Assembly (NCBI GenBank): GCA_947476305.1
Contig: CANJQE010000006.1
Location: forward strand, 1 to 37,475
Direction: 5' to 3'
DNA from: Legionellaceae bacterium
GTDB lineage: Bacteria; Pseudomonadota; Gammaproteobacteria; Legionellales; Legionellaceae
Length of the DNA stretch: 37,475 bases
How positions within the stretch are numbered: position 1 is the first letter of the stretch; every line of letters starts with the position of its first letter. Positions 1 to 8,062 of the stretch are shown one piece after another. Under the pieces are notes generated by a model. The model was not told the DNA's origin. It made no database searches and saw only the letters and a program-made list of their open reading frames with translations. Made by a program: the position numbers and the translations under genes.

Positions 1-141
1 CCCTTCGGGCCTCAAAATCTACGCTCCCCAATGACTGACGCCTTTTCGTATGGCCTTATATTTTCCCTGCGGAAAAACATCCGGCCCTAAGGCTACCAGG
101 GACTACTCGCCCGCGCCTTCGGCTCTCCATGGCTCGCAGCG
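1..141. other. Non-coding stretch of unknown origin abutting a gloB remnant
   Basis: This stretch is more GC-rich than the rest and contains repeated-looking words such as CCTTCGG and GGCTCGC. No open frame crosses it: in the frame that continues into the gloB-like tail there is a TAA at 88-90. It does not resemble the glyoxalase II sequence expected upstream of that tail. It is probably a dispersed repeat or the edge of an insertion, but the window starts inside it, so its other boundary cannot be seen. Confidence 0.35.
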
Positions 142-324
142 AAAGAAGATTCTATTGCTTGTTCCTTACCCTCAAGTCTTGCGCAAGAATTATTAATAAA
201 TCCTTTTTTGCGACTTGAAGAGCAGGAAGTACAAAACTATGCACAACAATATGGCGCTCAATCAAATCATCCTCAAGATGTTTTTGCTGTGTTAAGAGAA
301 CAAAAAAACCAATTTACAAGCTAA
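142..324 (+). pseudogene. gloB: C-terminal remnant of hydroxyacylglutathione hydrolase (glyoxalase II)
   Basis: The frame ending at the TAA at 322-324 reads about 60 residues including LPSSLAQELLINPFLRLEE and ending VFAVLREQKNQFTS. This matches the C-terminal helical domain of glyoxalase II, which hydrolyses S-lactoylglutathione to lactate and glutathione. The NPFLR motif and the VFAxLRxxKxxF ending are typical. Position next to mltD fits, since gloB and mltD are often neighbours. The metal-binding beta-lactamase domain is absent: upstream sequence is unlike gloB and contains an in-frame stop at 88-90. It is therefore called a truncated gene, although the missing part could lie beyond the window if 1-141 is an insertion. 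Confidence 0.6.
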
Positions 325-465
325 AAATTCACTAGGTTAATGCGATTAAAAGAACTCAAAAAGAGCCAATTTAATACATTATGCATTAGCCAATTGCAAA
401 AAGGCTTTAATAATTCCTGTTTATTTTGTAGACTACGCAGTCAATTATTTTCATAGGTTACACTA

Positions 466-1908
466 TTGAAATTTAAGTGCTTGATAAAAATTAAACTCCT
501 TCTCTTTTTAGGCATATTTTTTGTTTTTTTAAATAATGCCGGAGCTCAAGAAGCATCTAATGTCTGGGATGTCTTGCGTAATGAATTTAGAATTAGTCAT
601 GAAGTAACTCGTCCTGAAGTGCAAGAACAGATCAGATGGCTAGCAGCCCATCCAAGTTATTTGCACAAGGTAAGTCGTCAATCTGAACCCTACATCTATC
701 ATATAGTAAACCAAATAAAAAAGCGTAGATTACCAGGGGAGCTAGCTTTATTACCTATGATAGAAAGTGCTTATGATCCTTTCGCCTATTCAGGAGCAGG
801 AGCGGCCGGCCTTTGGCAGTTAATGCCAAAAACAGGGAGTGGGCTGGGCTTGAAACAAGATTGGTGGTTTGATGGCAGACGCAGCATAGGCCCATCTACT
901 GATGCAGCATTAAATTATTTAGTTTATCTAAATAATTATTTTAATGGCAATTGGATTTTAGCAATTGCTGCTTATGATTCGGGAGAAGGAACCATTTCAC
1001 GAGCCATAAAAGCGACTACCCGCCCAGGAACACAAGCCTATTTTTGGAATTTAACAGTTCCTCAAGAAACACGAGTCTATGTACCCCGTCTATTAGCTTT
1101 AGCGGAAATCATTAAAAATCCAGGCCGCTATCGAATTACTTTACCCTCTATTCCCTATTTACCTTATTTTGAAGAAGTAAATATAGGAAGCCAAATTGAT
1201 TTAAGTCATGCAGCTCGATTGGCAGGAATTAGCTATAAAGAACTAATCAAATTAAATCCCGGATATAATCGTTGGACTACAGCGCCTTATAAACCCTTTA
1301 AATTACTTATTCCTGCAGAAAAAGTGGAAATGTTTAACCTAAACCTCTCTAATGTCCCTGAAGAAAAAAGAGTCAGTTGGACAAAGCATCGCGTTCAACG
1401 CGGCGATAGCTTAGGCAATATTGCTGTTCGCTATCACACTACAGTAAATTTAATTAAACAGGTCAATCAATTAACTAGTAATTCTGTACGTCCGAATCAA
1501 TCTATTTTAATTCCAAGCACTAAAAATACCACAGTCGTGGAGAAAACACAGGAAACTAATGCTCCTGCCCCGCTAGTTCAACCCCTGACCATTGCACGTA
1601 ATCACCGGGTTATTCACATTGTCCAAGCTAATGATAATTATCCAAAACTCCAAAAACTCTATGGTGTAACTGCTAATGAAATTCAAAGTTGGAATAAATT
1701 GACAAACAATCATACTTTACGTCAAGGACAGCAACTTTTTATTTGGAAAAAAGTAAAACAAGCCGTTCCTTATATTGTAAAAGCGGGTGATACCTTAAGT
1801 GCTATCGCCAAATTACATCAGACGAAAGTAAATTCGCTTATCGAACTTAACCCTGGCTTAACTAAAACTAGTCCCTTACGCTTAGGACAGAAAATATTAG
1901 TAGGATAA
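466..1908 (+). CDS. mltD: Membrane-bound lytic murein transglycosylase D with LysM repeats
   Basis: This lytic transglycosylase cleaves the MurNAc-GlcNAc bond of peptidoglycan in the periplasm. Residues 1-27 form a signal peptide (hydrophobic LLLFLGIFFVFL, cleavage near AGA). The SLT (GH23) domain covers about 75-190; the catalytic glutamate is E100 in MIESAYDP, followed by GAAGLWQLMP and AAYDSGEG, all family hallmarks. LysM peptidoglycan-binding repeats lie near 306-350, 382-430 and 436-480. The signal peptide has no lipobox cysteine at its end, so anchoring as in E. coli MltD is not evident. The start is a TTG with a weak AGGT upstream; no in-frame ATG precedes the catalytic domain. Length of 480 aa is normal for the family. 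Confidence 0.9.
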   Translation: MKFKCLIKIKLLLFLGIFFVFLNNAGAQEASNVWDVLRNEFRISHEVTRPEVQEQIRWLAAHPSYLHKVSRQSEPYIYHIVNQIKKRRLPGELALLPMIESAYDPFAYSGAGAAGLWQLMPKTGSGLGLKQDWWFDGRRSIGPSTDAALNYLVYLNNYFNGNWILAIAAYDSGEGTISRAIKATTRPGTQAYFWNLTVPQETRVYVPRLLALAEIIKNPGRYRITLPSIPYLPYFEEVNIGSQIDLSHAARLAGISYKELIKLNPGYNRWTTAPYKPFKLLIPAEKVEMFNLNLSNVPEEKRVSWTKHRVQRGDSLGNIAVRYHTTVNLIKQVNQLTSNSVRPNQSILIPSTKNTTVVEKTQETNAPAPLVQPLTIARNHRVIHIVQANDNYPKLQKLYGVTANEIQSWNKLTNNHTLRQGQQLFIWKKVKQAVPYIVKAGDTLSAIAKLHQTKVNSLIELNPGLTKTSPLRLGQKILVG

Positions 1909-2051
1909 TAGATACAATCTATTGATGTTTGTATAAATTATGCTTTATTAAACAATATAAAGGATTTATTTTCTATTTCGGTATGAACTTTGCAAGTGAG
2001 TAATAAAATAGTGTGTTATACTGAGACTAACTTATTTATAAATTAAATTAT

Positions 2052-2597
2052 ATGAAATTACTGTTTGATTTTTTTCCTATTGTTTTGTTCTTTATAGTTT
2101 ATAAATGTTGTGATATTTACACCGCCACAGCTGTAGCAATGGTTGCATCGATTATCCAGGTCGTTTTTTATCGGCTTAAATTCCAACATTATGACAAAAT
2201 GCATTTGATTAGCCTAGCTATTATTGTCCTATTAGGCGGGGCCACTTTATTTTTCCATAATCCAGTCTTTATCAAATGGAAGCCAACAGGAATCTATTGG
2301 TTATCTGCTTTAGTATTTTTTGGTTCTAGCTTTATTGGTTCTAAACCCTTAATCCAAAAAATGATGGAAGCTAATGTTCAATTGAGTAATAAGATATGGC
2401 ATAGATTGAATGCCGCTTGGGCTATATTTTTTATTATAATGGGTGCATTAAATCTCTATGTTGCTTATTATTATGATACAGATGCTTGGGTAAATTTTAA
2501 GCTTTTTGGTGGGGTTGGTTTTACCCTGCTTTTCGTATTAATTCAGGCGTTTTATTTGACAAAGCATATGGATGAAAAAGGATTAGAAAAACCCTAA
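2052..2597 (+). CDS. yciB: Inner membrane septation-type protein YciB (IspZ family)
   Basis: This is a 181-residue polytopic inner-membrane protein with about five hydrophobic segments (for example 5-35, 49-66, 80-97, 116-137, 148-168). The N-terminal [15 protein letters not shown] and the central [16 protein letters not shown] are characteristic of the YciB/IspZ family. Family members influence cell-envelope synthesis and division; the biochemical activity is unknown. It stands alone between mltD and the pmrAB pair, 33 nt upstream of pmrA, and could share a transcript with it. No clear Shine-Dalgarno sequence precedes the ATG. Confidence 0.88.
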   Translation: MKLLFDFFPIVLFFIVYKCCDIYTATAVAMVASIIQVVFYRLKFQHYDKMHLISLAIIVLLGGATLFFHNPVFIKWKPTGIYWLSALVFFGSSFIGSKPLIQKMMEANVQLSNKIWHRLNAAWAIFFIIMGALNLYVAYYYDTDAWVNFKLFGGVGFTLLFVLIQAFYLTKHMDEKGLEKP

Positions 2598-2630
2598 ACT
2601 AACGCATAACGATAAACAGCAGGAGCCACG

Positions 2631-3308
2631 ATGAGATTATTACTTGTTGAAGATGACGAACTTCTTGGAGATGCTGTAAAAACAGGTTTAACACAATTTG
2701 GTTATATTGTAGATTGGCTTAAAGATGGCGAAGCAGCTCGAGCCGCCCTAAAGTCAGAATCTTTTGAGTTAATCATTCTTGATTTAGGACTACCTAAATT
2801 ATCTGGTTTATCGCTTTTACAACATGTCCGTAATGATGGAAACCCTACCCCTGTTATTATCTTAACGGCACGTGAATCAGTAGAAGATCGAGTAAAAGGT
2901 CTTGATAGTGGGGCCGATGATTACCTAATTAAACCTTTTGACCTAAATGAATTAAGTGCACGAATTAGAGCTTTAGTACGCCGCTCTCAAGGACGTGCTG
3001 ATTCTGTACTTCAGTATAGAAACATTACTTTAGATCCTGCCGCGCACTCTGTATTAGTGGACAATATGTTAATTAATGTTCCTCGCAGAGAATTCGCTCT
3101 TTTACAGAAACTATTAGAAAACAGTGGGCAAGTGTTTTCTCGTGAACAACTAATGCAAAGTATTTATGGTTGGGAAGAGGATGTTGACAGCAATGCTTTA
3201 GAAGTTCATATCCATAATTTAAGAAAAAAACTCAATGCTAACTTTATTCGCACTATACGAGGTGTGGGTTATATGGCAGAAAAAAATGATGGTGTAGCTC
3301 TATCGTGA
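2631..3308 (+). CDS. pmrA: Response regulator of the OmpR/PhoB type, PmrA/QseB-like
   Basis: This two-domain response regulator has a receiver domain (1-118) with acidic residues E7-D9, phosphoacceptor D51 in LDLGLP, T79 and K101 in KPF. A winged-helix DNA-binding domain follows (about 125-220), with RREFALLQKLLENSGQVFSR and LEVHIHNLRKKL. The sequence and its pairing with the downstream kinase point to PmrA. In L. pneumophila PmrA activates many Dot/Icm effector genes, so this gene may control some of the effector candidates in this window; that link is inferred. An AGGAGCC ribosome site lies before the ATG. Its stop overlaps the GTG start of the kinase gene by 4 nt. Confidence 0.85.
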   Translation: MRLLLVEDDELLGDAVKTGLTQFGYIVDWLKDGEAARAALKSESFELIILDLGLPKLSGLSLLQHVRNDGNPTPVIILTARESVEDRVKGLDSGADDYLIKPFDLNELSARIRALVRRSQGRADSVLQYRNITLDPAAHSVLVDNMLINVPRREFALLQKLLENSGQVFSREQLMQSIYGWEEDVDSNALEVHIHNLRKKLNANFIRTIRGVGYMAEKNDGVALS

Positions 3309-4723
3309 AATCGTCTATACGAAAATTTTTATTAATAAATCTTCTACTAGCTATAACCATCACGACAACCTTGACCGCAATTGGTAACTATTATTTAGAC
3401 CAAAAGGATATCCAAGACCACTTGGATACCTTAATGGCGTTTTCTGCCCTCTCCTACCAGGCTTTGCTTGGAGACGATCTACATCAACGTCCTTTATTAA
3501 AAATTCAACATGCTCTAGAAACTATTCCTCAACGAATTAATACCTATTATCAAAAGCGATTTCTAAATGATGAACCTCCAGAAAACTACTTAGATAGGTT
3601 TAATTTCCAAGTATGGACAAATGGAGGTAAGTTATTACTTCACTCTTCAACGGCGCCTAAAATTCCTTTAACTGCGGAAACAGATGGCTTTAGTGATAAA
3701 AGTATTGCTGATCAAGATTGGCGAGTATTTACTACTTATAATGATAAAGCAGGAGTTAGAACGGTCTTAGCGGAGCGCTATGATACGCGTAATGAGTTGG
3801 GGCATAGAATTGCTCAAGATGACTTATATATTATGCTTCTTACTTTTCCCTTATCTGGTCTACTTATTTGGATTATTATCGGTCGTGGCTTAGACAGCTT
3901 AGATAAAGTGGCAGAAGAAGTGGCTAACAGAGCGTCCAGCCATTTAGAGCCTGTGGATTTGCATGAAGTCCCTGAAGAAATTAAACCAGTAATTGATGAG
4001 TTAAATAAATTATTTTTTAGACTCAAAGAAGGATTTGAGCGTGAAAAACGTTTTGCAGCAGATGCCGCACATGAGTTGCGTACCCCACTTGCAGCACTCA
4101 AAACACAAGCCCAAGTTGCATTAAATACCAATAATATCGAAGAGAAAAACTTAGCCTTACAAAAACTTATCGCCAGTGTGAACCGCAGTACTCATATCGT
4201 ACAACAGCTCTTAACCATGAGTAGACTTGTTCCTGAAGCAACCAGCCTACATGAAGAAGATGAAGTGAATCTAGAAAAATTAACTCGCGACATTCTAGCT
4301 ATGCTTGCTCCAGTGGCAGTGGAAAAACAAATTGAGCTTGAGTTCGAACACGAAGATAATATTCCTGTAATCTTAGGAAATGCCACCGCTTTGGGCATTC
4401 TAATCCGTAATTTAGTAGATAATGCCATTCGTTATTCGAATGAAAATGGCCGTATTACGGTGCAATTATTTAAGAAAAATAATGAGGTAGTCTTAGAAGT
4501 TTGTGATAACGGCCCCGGCATACCACCCGAATTACAAGCGCGAGTTTTTGAGCGCTTCTTCAGAGTTCTCGGTAATAAAAGCCCAGGAAGTGGTCTTGGT
4601 CTTGCTATCGTAAGACAAATTTGTGAACTTCATGGGGGACGAGTTATTTTAGCCTCTCCTAAGATAGATACTGGTTTAGTTGTTAGAGTCTATTTACCCT
4701 TAAAACCAAGCACTAAGCGCTAG
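3305..4723 (+). CDS. pmrB: Sensor histidine kinase, PmrB/QseC-like
   Basis: The kinase has a first transmembrane helix near 8-28, a periplasmic sensor region of about 140 residues, a second helix near 172-193, then HAMP-like, HisKA and HATPase_c domains. The phosphorylated histidine is H256 in AAHELRTPLAAL. The N box holds N373 in LVDNAIRYS; G1 is DNGPGIP (401-407) and G2 is GSGLGLAIV. The architecture is that of the QseC/PmrB class. The GTG start overlaps the stop of the regulator gene (GTGA), indicating translational coupling. The gene ends 37 nt from the convergent HAD gene, with no clear terminator between. Confidence 0.85.
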   Translation: MKSSIRKFLLINLLLAITITTTLTAIGNYYLDQKDIQDHLDTLMAFSALSYQALLGDDLHQRPLLKIQHALETIPQRINTYYQKRFLNDEPPENYLDRFNFQVWTNGGKLLLHSSTAPKIPLTAETDGFSDKSIADQDWRVFTTYNDKAGVRTVLAERYDTRNELGHRIAQDDLYIMLLTFPLSGLLIWIIIGRGLDSLDKVAEEVANRASSHLEPVDLHEVPEEIKPVIDELNKLFFRLKEGFEREKRFAADAAHELRTPLAALKTQAQVALNTNNIEEKNLALQKLIASVNRSTHIVQQLLTMSRLVPEATSLHEEDEVNLEKLTRDILAMLAPVAVEKQIELEFEHEDNIPVILGNATALGILIRNLVDNAIRYSNENGRITVQLFKKNNEVVLEVCDNGPGIPPELQARVFERFFRVLGNKSPGSGLGLAIVRQICELHGGRVILASPKIDTGLVVRVYLPLKPSTKR

Positions 4724-4759
4724 GATAATTGTTCACCCTTGACTATTTACTCCTTAGCT

Positions 4760-5830
4760 TCATTTGAGTCTGAACTCCTCATTATCACCCTCTTTCGCTT
4801 TAAAAGTAAGCTCTGTCTCTTTAGAAGGACCTTTTAGAGCTGCCATTTGTTGTTTATAAGTACCAGCAATTTCCTTTAAGTCTTTATGAGTAGTTAACTC
4901 CTCATGATTTGCGTGATGCTCTTTAAAAAGATTCCCTAAACGCTTATCTTGTAATGCTTTTAACTCTTCTTTACTAAAAGACACATCTTGTTTACCAGAT
5001 AAAAGATGAATACATTTTTCAGCTGCGCTTATTTTATTTGCAGCACTTACATCAGGTTTGAATAATCTTGCCCAGATAGTATGATACTGTTTTCCTCCTG
5101 AACTATTTACCTCATCTTGTCGAGCCTTAATATAATCATTAAATGCCTTAATTGAAGGATGTTTATCATCAGGAGCATGAGGCACAAAAAGTTGTAAATT
5201 ATGTTTATCAACTAAAATACATTGAGGAGTAATTGGCAACATATCCCCAGCGTCAAGAATCTCCTGCATGTTTGCACTTCGATCATCAAAATAGTCAATA
5301 CTGCACTCTGAAGAGCTCTGCAATGATTTAGTTAAATGTATATATTGTTCCACTTTCCCTATAGGGTAAAAACGATCGGGAGGCACATTTTCCTCTTGCT
5401 TAAGTGCTTTTCTTACACTAGAAACTTCGCTTTCATATTCGTCATTAAAAGTTCCTCTTTCAAAAGGATCATCAGGATGTACTGCTACATGAGCTATTAA
5501 AGCTTTTTGCATTCTACTTTCAAAAGATCTTAATTCGCGCTCAAAATACTCCGTTGGTTCACCGAAATAAGGATCCAAGGAGGTGGAAACACGGACAGTT
5601 TTATGAGTCCTTTCTTGCAAGGCATCAACAGCTTGGGGTGTTGTTACAATTGAAGTAGAATCAGGGTTCGAAAAATAGTGTCTAGGCAATTGCCCTGTCT
5701 GTATATATTTTGACCTTTGAGTGAATAAGATAACTTCATCATATTCTTGTAGTTTTTTTACTAAATCTAAATTTAATTTTCCATTTTGAATTAAACAACC
5801 ATCAATATCCACCAAAGCTATTTTTTTCAT
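4760..5830 (-). CDS. HAD-superfamily phosphatase-like protein, effector candidate
   Basis: The N-terminal half carries a complete set of HAD motifs: D8-I-D10 in VDIDGCL, T37 in ILFTQR, K159 in PIGKVEQ, and D182-D183 in YFDDRSAN. This predicts a phosphatase or phosphotransferase using D8 as nucleophile. The C-terminal ~130 residues are hydrophilic, helical and not recognised. The tail is rich in glutamate (ETELTFKAKEGDNEEF), resembling the E-block signal of some Dot/Icm substrates. No signal peptide or membrane segment is seen. It is convergent with pmrB and starts 62 nt after the ruvA stop. Substrate is unknown; the effector role is inferred from tail composition and genomic style. Confidence 0.6.
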   Translation of the reverse strand: MKKIALVDIDGCLIQNGKLNLDLVKKLQEYDEVILFTQRSKYIQTGQLPRHYFSNPDSTSIVTTPQAVDALQERTHKTVRVSTSLDPYFGEPTEYFERELRSFESRMQKALIAHVAVHPDDPFERGTFNDEYESEVSSVRKALKQEENVPPDRFYPIGKVEQYIHLTKSLQSSSECSIDYFDDRSANMQEILDAGDMLPITPQCILVDKHNLQLFVPHAPDDKHPSIKAFNDYIKARQDEVNSSGGKQYHTIWARLFKPDVSAANKISAAEKCIHLLSGKQDVSFSKEELKALQDKRLGNLFKEHHANHEELTTHKDLKEIAGTYKQQMAALKGPSKETELTFKAKEGDNEEFRLK

Positions 5831-5855
5831 TTTTTTCTCAAAAAAAGAAAATATT

Positions 5856-5871
5856 AGCCTAAGTATAGGCT
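5856..5871. terminator. Hairpin terminator downstream of ruvA
   Basis: A perfect 6-bp stem (AGCCTA and TAGGCT) with a 4-nt loop lies 20 nt past the ruvA stop. T-rich tracts flank it on both strands, so it could work in either direction; on the minus strand it would end the yebC-ruvC-ruvA transcript. It also lies just upstream of the HAD gene start at 5830. Confidence 0.6.
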
Positions 5872-5891
5872 TTTTTTCTCAGAATGAAATT

Positions 5892-6488
5892 TTATCTTGC
5901 TGCTAATATTTGCAATGCTTCACGTATTAATTGCTCGCAGGTTTTAACACCATCATCAATTTTATTTACTACTTTCTGCGCTTCTTGAGGTTTGTATCCT
6001 AAGGCTTCTAATGCACTAATAGCCTCATCTTGACTGCGCATAGGAACAGATTGTTGCATGATACGCCCACTATATTCAGAAAATTGTTTGATGGTATCAC
6101 GCATTTCAACTACTAAACGCTCCGCTGTTTTTTTCCCTATACCAGGAAGTTTTGTCAGTAAAGCCGCATTTTCTTGTTGTATGCATTGAATAAATTCTGC
6201 TGGAGAAATGCTAGAAAGAATGGCAATCGCAGATTTGGGGCCGATACCATTTACTTTAATTAAGGATCTAAATAAGGAGCGCTCTTCTTTATCGAGAAAT
6301 CCATATAATAACAAAGCATCTTCACGCACTATAGTATGAATATGTAAGCCTACATTTTTATTCAATTGTTCCAACTGAAAAAAAGTATTCAGGGAGGTTT
6401 CAACATCATAGCCAACCCCATTCACATCCAAAACCAATTTTCCTGGTTGATGTTTATCTACTATTTGTCCATTTAACCAACCAATCAT
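5892..6488 (-). CDS. ruvA: Holliday junction branch migration protein RuvA
   Basis: RuvA binds the four-way Holliday junction and loads the RuvB helicase. The 198-residue protein has the usual OB-fold domain (1-64, MIGWLNGQIVDK at the start), tandem helix-hairpin-helix motifs (LIKVNGIGPKSAIAILSS and LTKLPGIGKKTAERLVVEM), and a C-terminal helical domain for RuvB contact (about 150-198, EAISALEALGYKPQEA). It overlaps ruvC by 4 nt. ruvB, the usual next gene, is not here: a hairpin terminator and the HAD gene follow. Confidence 0.96.
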   Translation of the reverse strand: MIGWLNGQIVDKHQPGKLVLDVNGVGYDVETSLNTFFQLEQLNKNVGLHIHTIVREDALLLYGFLDKEERSLFRSLIKVNGIGPKSAIAILSSISPAEFIQCIQQENAALLTKLPGIGKKTAERLVVEMRDTIKQFSEYSGRIMQQSVPMRSQDEAISALEALGYKPQEAQKVVNKIDDGVKTCEQLIREALQILAAR

Positions 6489-7009
6489 CGTGTTCGTCTC
6501 CTTGGCTTTATTTTTTTTCTATCAATTGATATAGATAAAGCATGGCGCATATGACTGTGGCAAATAGCTATTGCCAAAGCATCTGCTGCGTCAGCCTGCG
6601 GCGAACTATTTAAGCTAAGTAAAGTTACTACCATATGACTTACCTGTGTCTTTTCCGCACCACCATAACCAACCACGGCTTGTTTAATTGCTCGAGGTGA
6701 ATATTCACTCACTTTTACTCGATGGGAAGCTGCAGCAACCATGGCAACCCCTCGTGCATGTCCCAACTTCAAAGCTGAATTAGGGTTTTGGTGCATGAAC
6801 ACTTGCTCAATAGCTACTTCACTAGGGGAATACTGATCCATCAAATGACAAATACCATTATATATTTGTAATAATCGTTCACTCAATTCAGCATCGGCTG
6901 AAGTACGAATACAACCGCTATCGATATATTCGAGTTTGTGATTGCATTCTTTAATTAGTCCATATCCTGTAATTCGTGAACCGGGATCTATCCCTAATAT
7001 TACAGTCAT
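6485..7009 (-). CDS. ruvC: Holliday junction resolvase RuvC
   Basis: RuvC is the endonuclease that resolves Holliday junctions together with RuvAB. The 174-residue sequence shows the RNase H-like fold with catalytic acids D8 (LGIDPGSRITGYG), E68 (AIEQVF) and D140/D143 (ADAADALAIAICH). Its ATG overlaps the yebC stop by one base (TAATG) and its own end overlaps the ruvA start by 4 nt, so the three genes form a coupled operon. Confidence 0.96.
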   Translation of the reverse strand: MTVILGIDPGSRITGYGLIKECNHKLEYIDSGCIRTSADAELSERLLQIYNGICHLMDQYSPSEVAIEQVFMHQNPNSALKLGHARGVAMVAAASHRVKVSEYSPRAIKQAVVGYGGAEKTQVSHMVVTLLSLNSSPQADAADALAIAICHSHMRHALSISIDRKKIKPRRRTR

Positions 7010-7752
7010 TAATTCATCGTTTCTAAAAGCTGCTCAGAAAATTGTGCGTTGGTATACACCTCTTGCACGTCGTCCAAATCTTCTAACATATCGATTAATT
7101 TTATTAAGCTTTCTGCACTCTCATCATCGATAGAAACCATTAAACTTGCTCGCATAGTGAGCTGCGATTCTTCCACTTCTAAACCGGCGTCTTGTAAGGC
7201 ATTGAGTACACTATGATAGGATTCGACTGGCGCAATCACTTCTATTTGCCCTTCTTCTGAAGAAACATCTGAAGCCCCTGCATCAATAGCCACTTCCATA
7301 ACCTTTTCTTCCGATAGATTAGGTGCCATTAAAATTTCACCTTGATTGACAAAAAGATAAGCCACAGAACCATCAGTACCTAAATTTCCACCGTGCTTAG
7401 TAAAGGCATGACGCACGTCAGATACGGTACGATTTTTATTATCAGAAAGACAATCTACTAATACTGCAATGCCTCCTGGACCATAGCCTTCATAACGCAT
7501 TACAACCATAGCATCACCATCAAGCCCACCTACTCCACGCTTGATCGCATTATCAATAGTGTCACGTTTCATGTTCGCAGTGAGTGCTTTTTTGACCGCA
7601 TCTCTTAAACGAGGATTAGTAGATTCCTCACCACCACCCATACGAGCTGCAACAGTGATTTCACGAATAAACTTAGTAAATATTTTACCGCGTTTAGCAT
7701 CCTGAACACCTTTACGAAATTTAATATTTGCCCATTTGCTATGACCAGCCAT
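7009..7752 (-). CDS. yebC: YebC/PmpR-family protein
   Basis: The protein starts MAGHSKWANIKFRKG and contains GPGGIAVLVDCLSDNKNRT, both diagnostic of the YebC (TACO1) family. Its length (247 aa) is normal. Family members act in the cytoplasm; some bind DNA and regulate transcription, others relieve ribosome stalling at proline runs. It is the first gene of the operon leading into ruvC and ruvA, a conserved arrangement. The upstream region contains an inverted-repeat element. Confidence 0.95.
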   Translation of the reverse strand: MAGHSKWANIKFRKGVQDAKRGKIFTKFIREITVAARMGGGEESTNPRLRDAVKKALTANMKRDTIDNAIKRGVGGLDGDAMVVMRYEGYGPGGIAVLVDCLSDNKNRTVSDVRHAFTKHGGNLGTDGSVAYLFVNQGEILMAPNLSEEKVMEVAIDAGASDVSSEEGQIEVIAPVESYHSVLNALQDAGLEVEESQLTMRASLMVSIDDESAESLIKLIDMLEDLDDVQEVYTNAQFSEQLLETMN

Positions 7753-7773
7753 TACTTCACCTTTTATTTATAC

Positions 7774-7900
7774 AGGACTTAGGAAAAACTCCCAATCTCT
7801 TCGTTAAAAGAAGTGTTTAATTCGGTCATTTAGTCTATCTAACTAAACTTCCTCATTAAAAACTTCTTTTGCCTCGACCTTGGGGTTTTTCCTAAGTCCT
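7774..7900. repeat. 127-bp palindromic element (MITE-like)
   Basis: Perfect 16-bp terminal inverted repeats (AGGACTTAGGAAAAAC) bound the element and continue imperfectly inwards. The interior is also nearly self-complementary, with AAAAGAAG-type arms and a TTTAGT/ACTAAA core, so the whole could fold into one long hairpin. It has no coding capacity. The ends recall IS5-type insertion sequences. A possible TTATA duplication flanks it, if the boundaries are shifted by one base on each side. It lies between the divergent yebC and hmgA genes and must affect or separate their promoters. Confidence 0.65.
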
Positions 7901-8062
7901 ATTATATTTAATTTTTGTCTTTCTAGTATTCTACTTTCAACCGCTAAATAAATTATACCTTGCCTCATCATTAAAAAGAACGCCTAAACCATCATTCCTA
8001 CTCGACATTTTTAAGTTATTTAGACTATGCTAGCCTGATTGAACAATCTCAAGGAGATTATC

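Noticed and set aside
3814-4131. Minus-strand open frame of 105 codons inside pmrB
   Set aside because: It is antisense to the conserved kinase core; its Ser-rich composition is the shadow of that coding frame.
5836-5875. PmrA-type regulatory box before the HAD gene
   Set aside because: The AT-rich words there match poorly and belong to the hairpin terminator of ruvA.
7774-7900. Terminator for yebC or hmgA
   Set aside because: Both genes start, not end, at this side, so a terminator has no transcript to stop. Terminal inverted repeats point to a mobile element.
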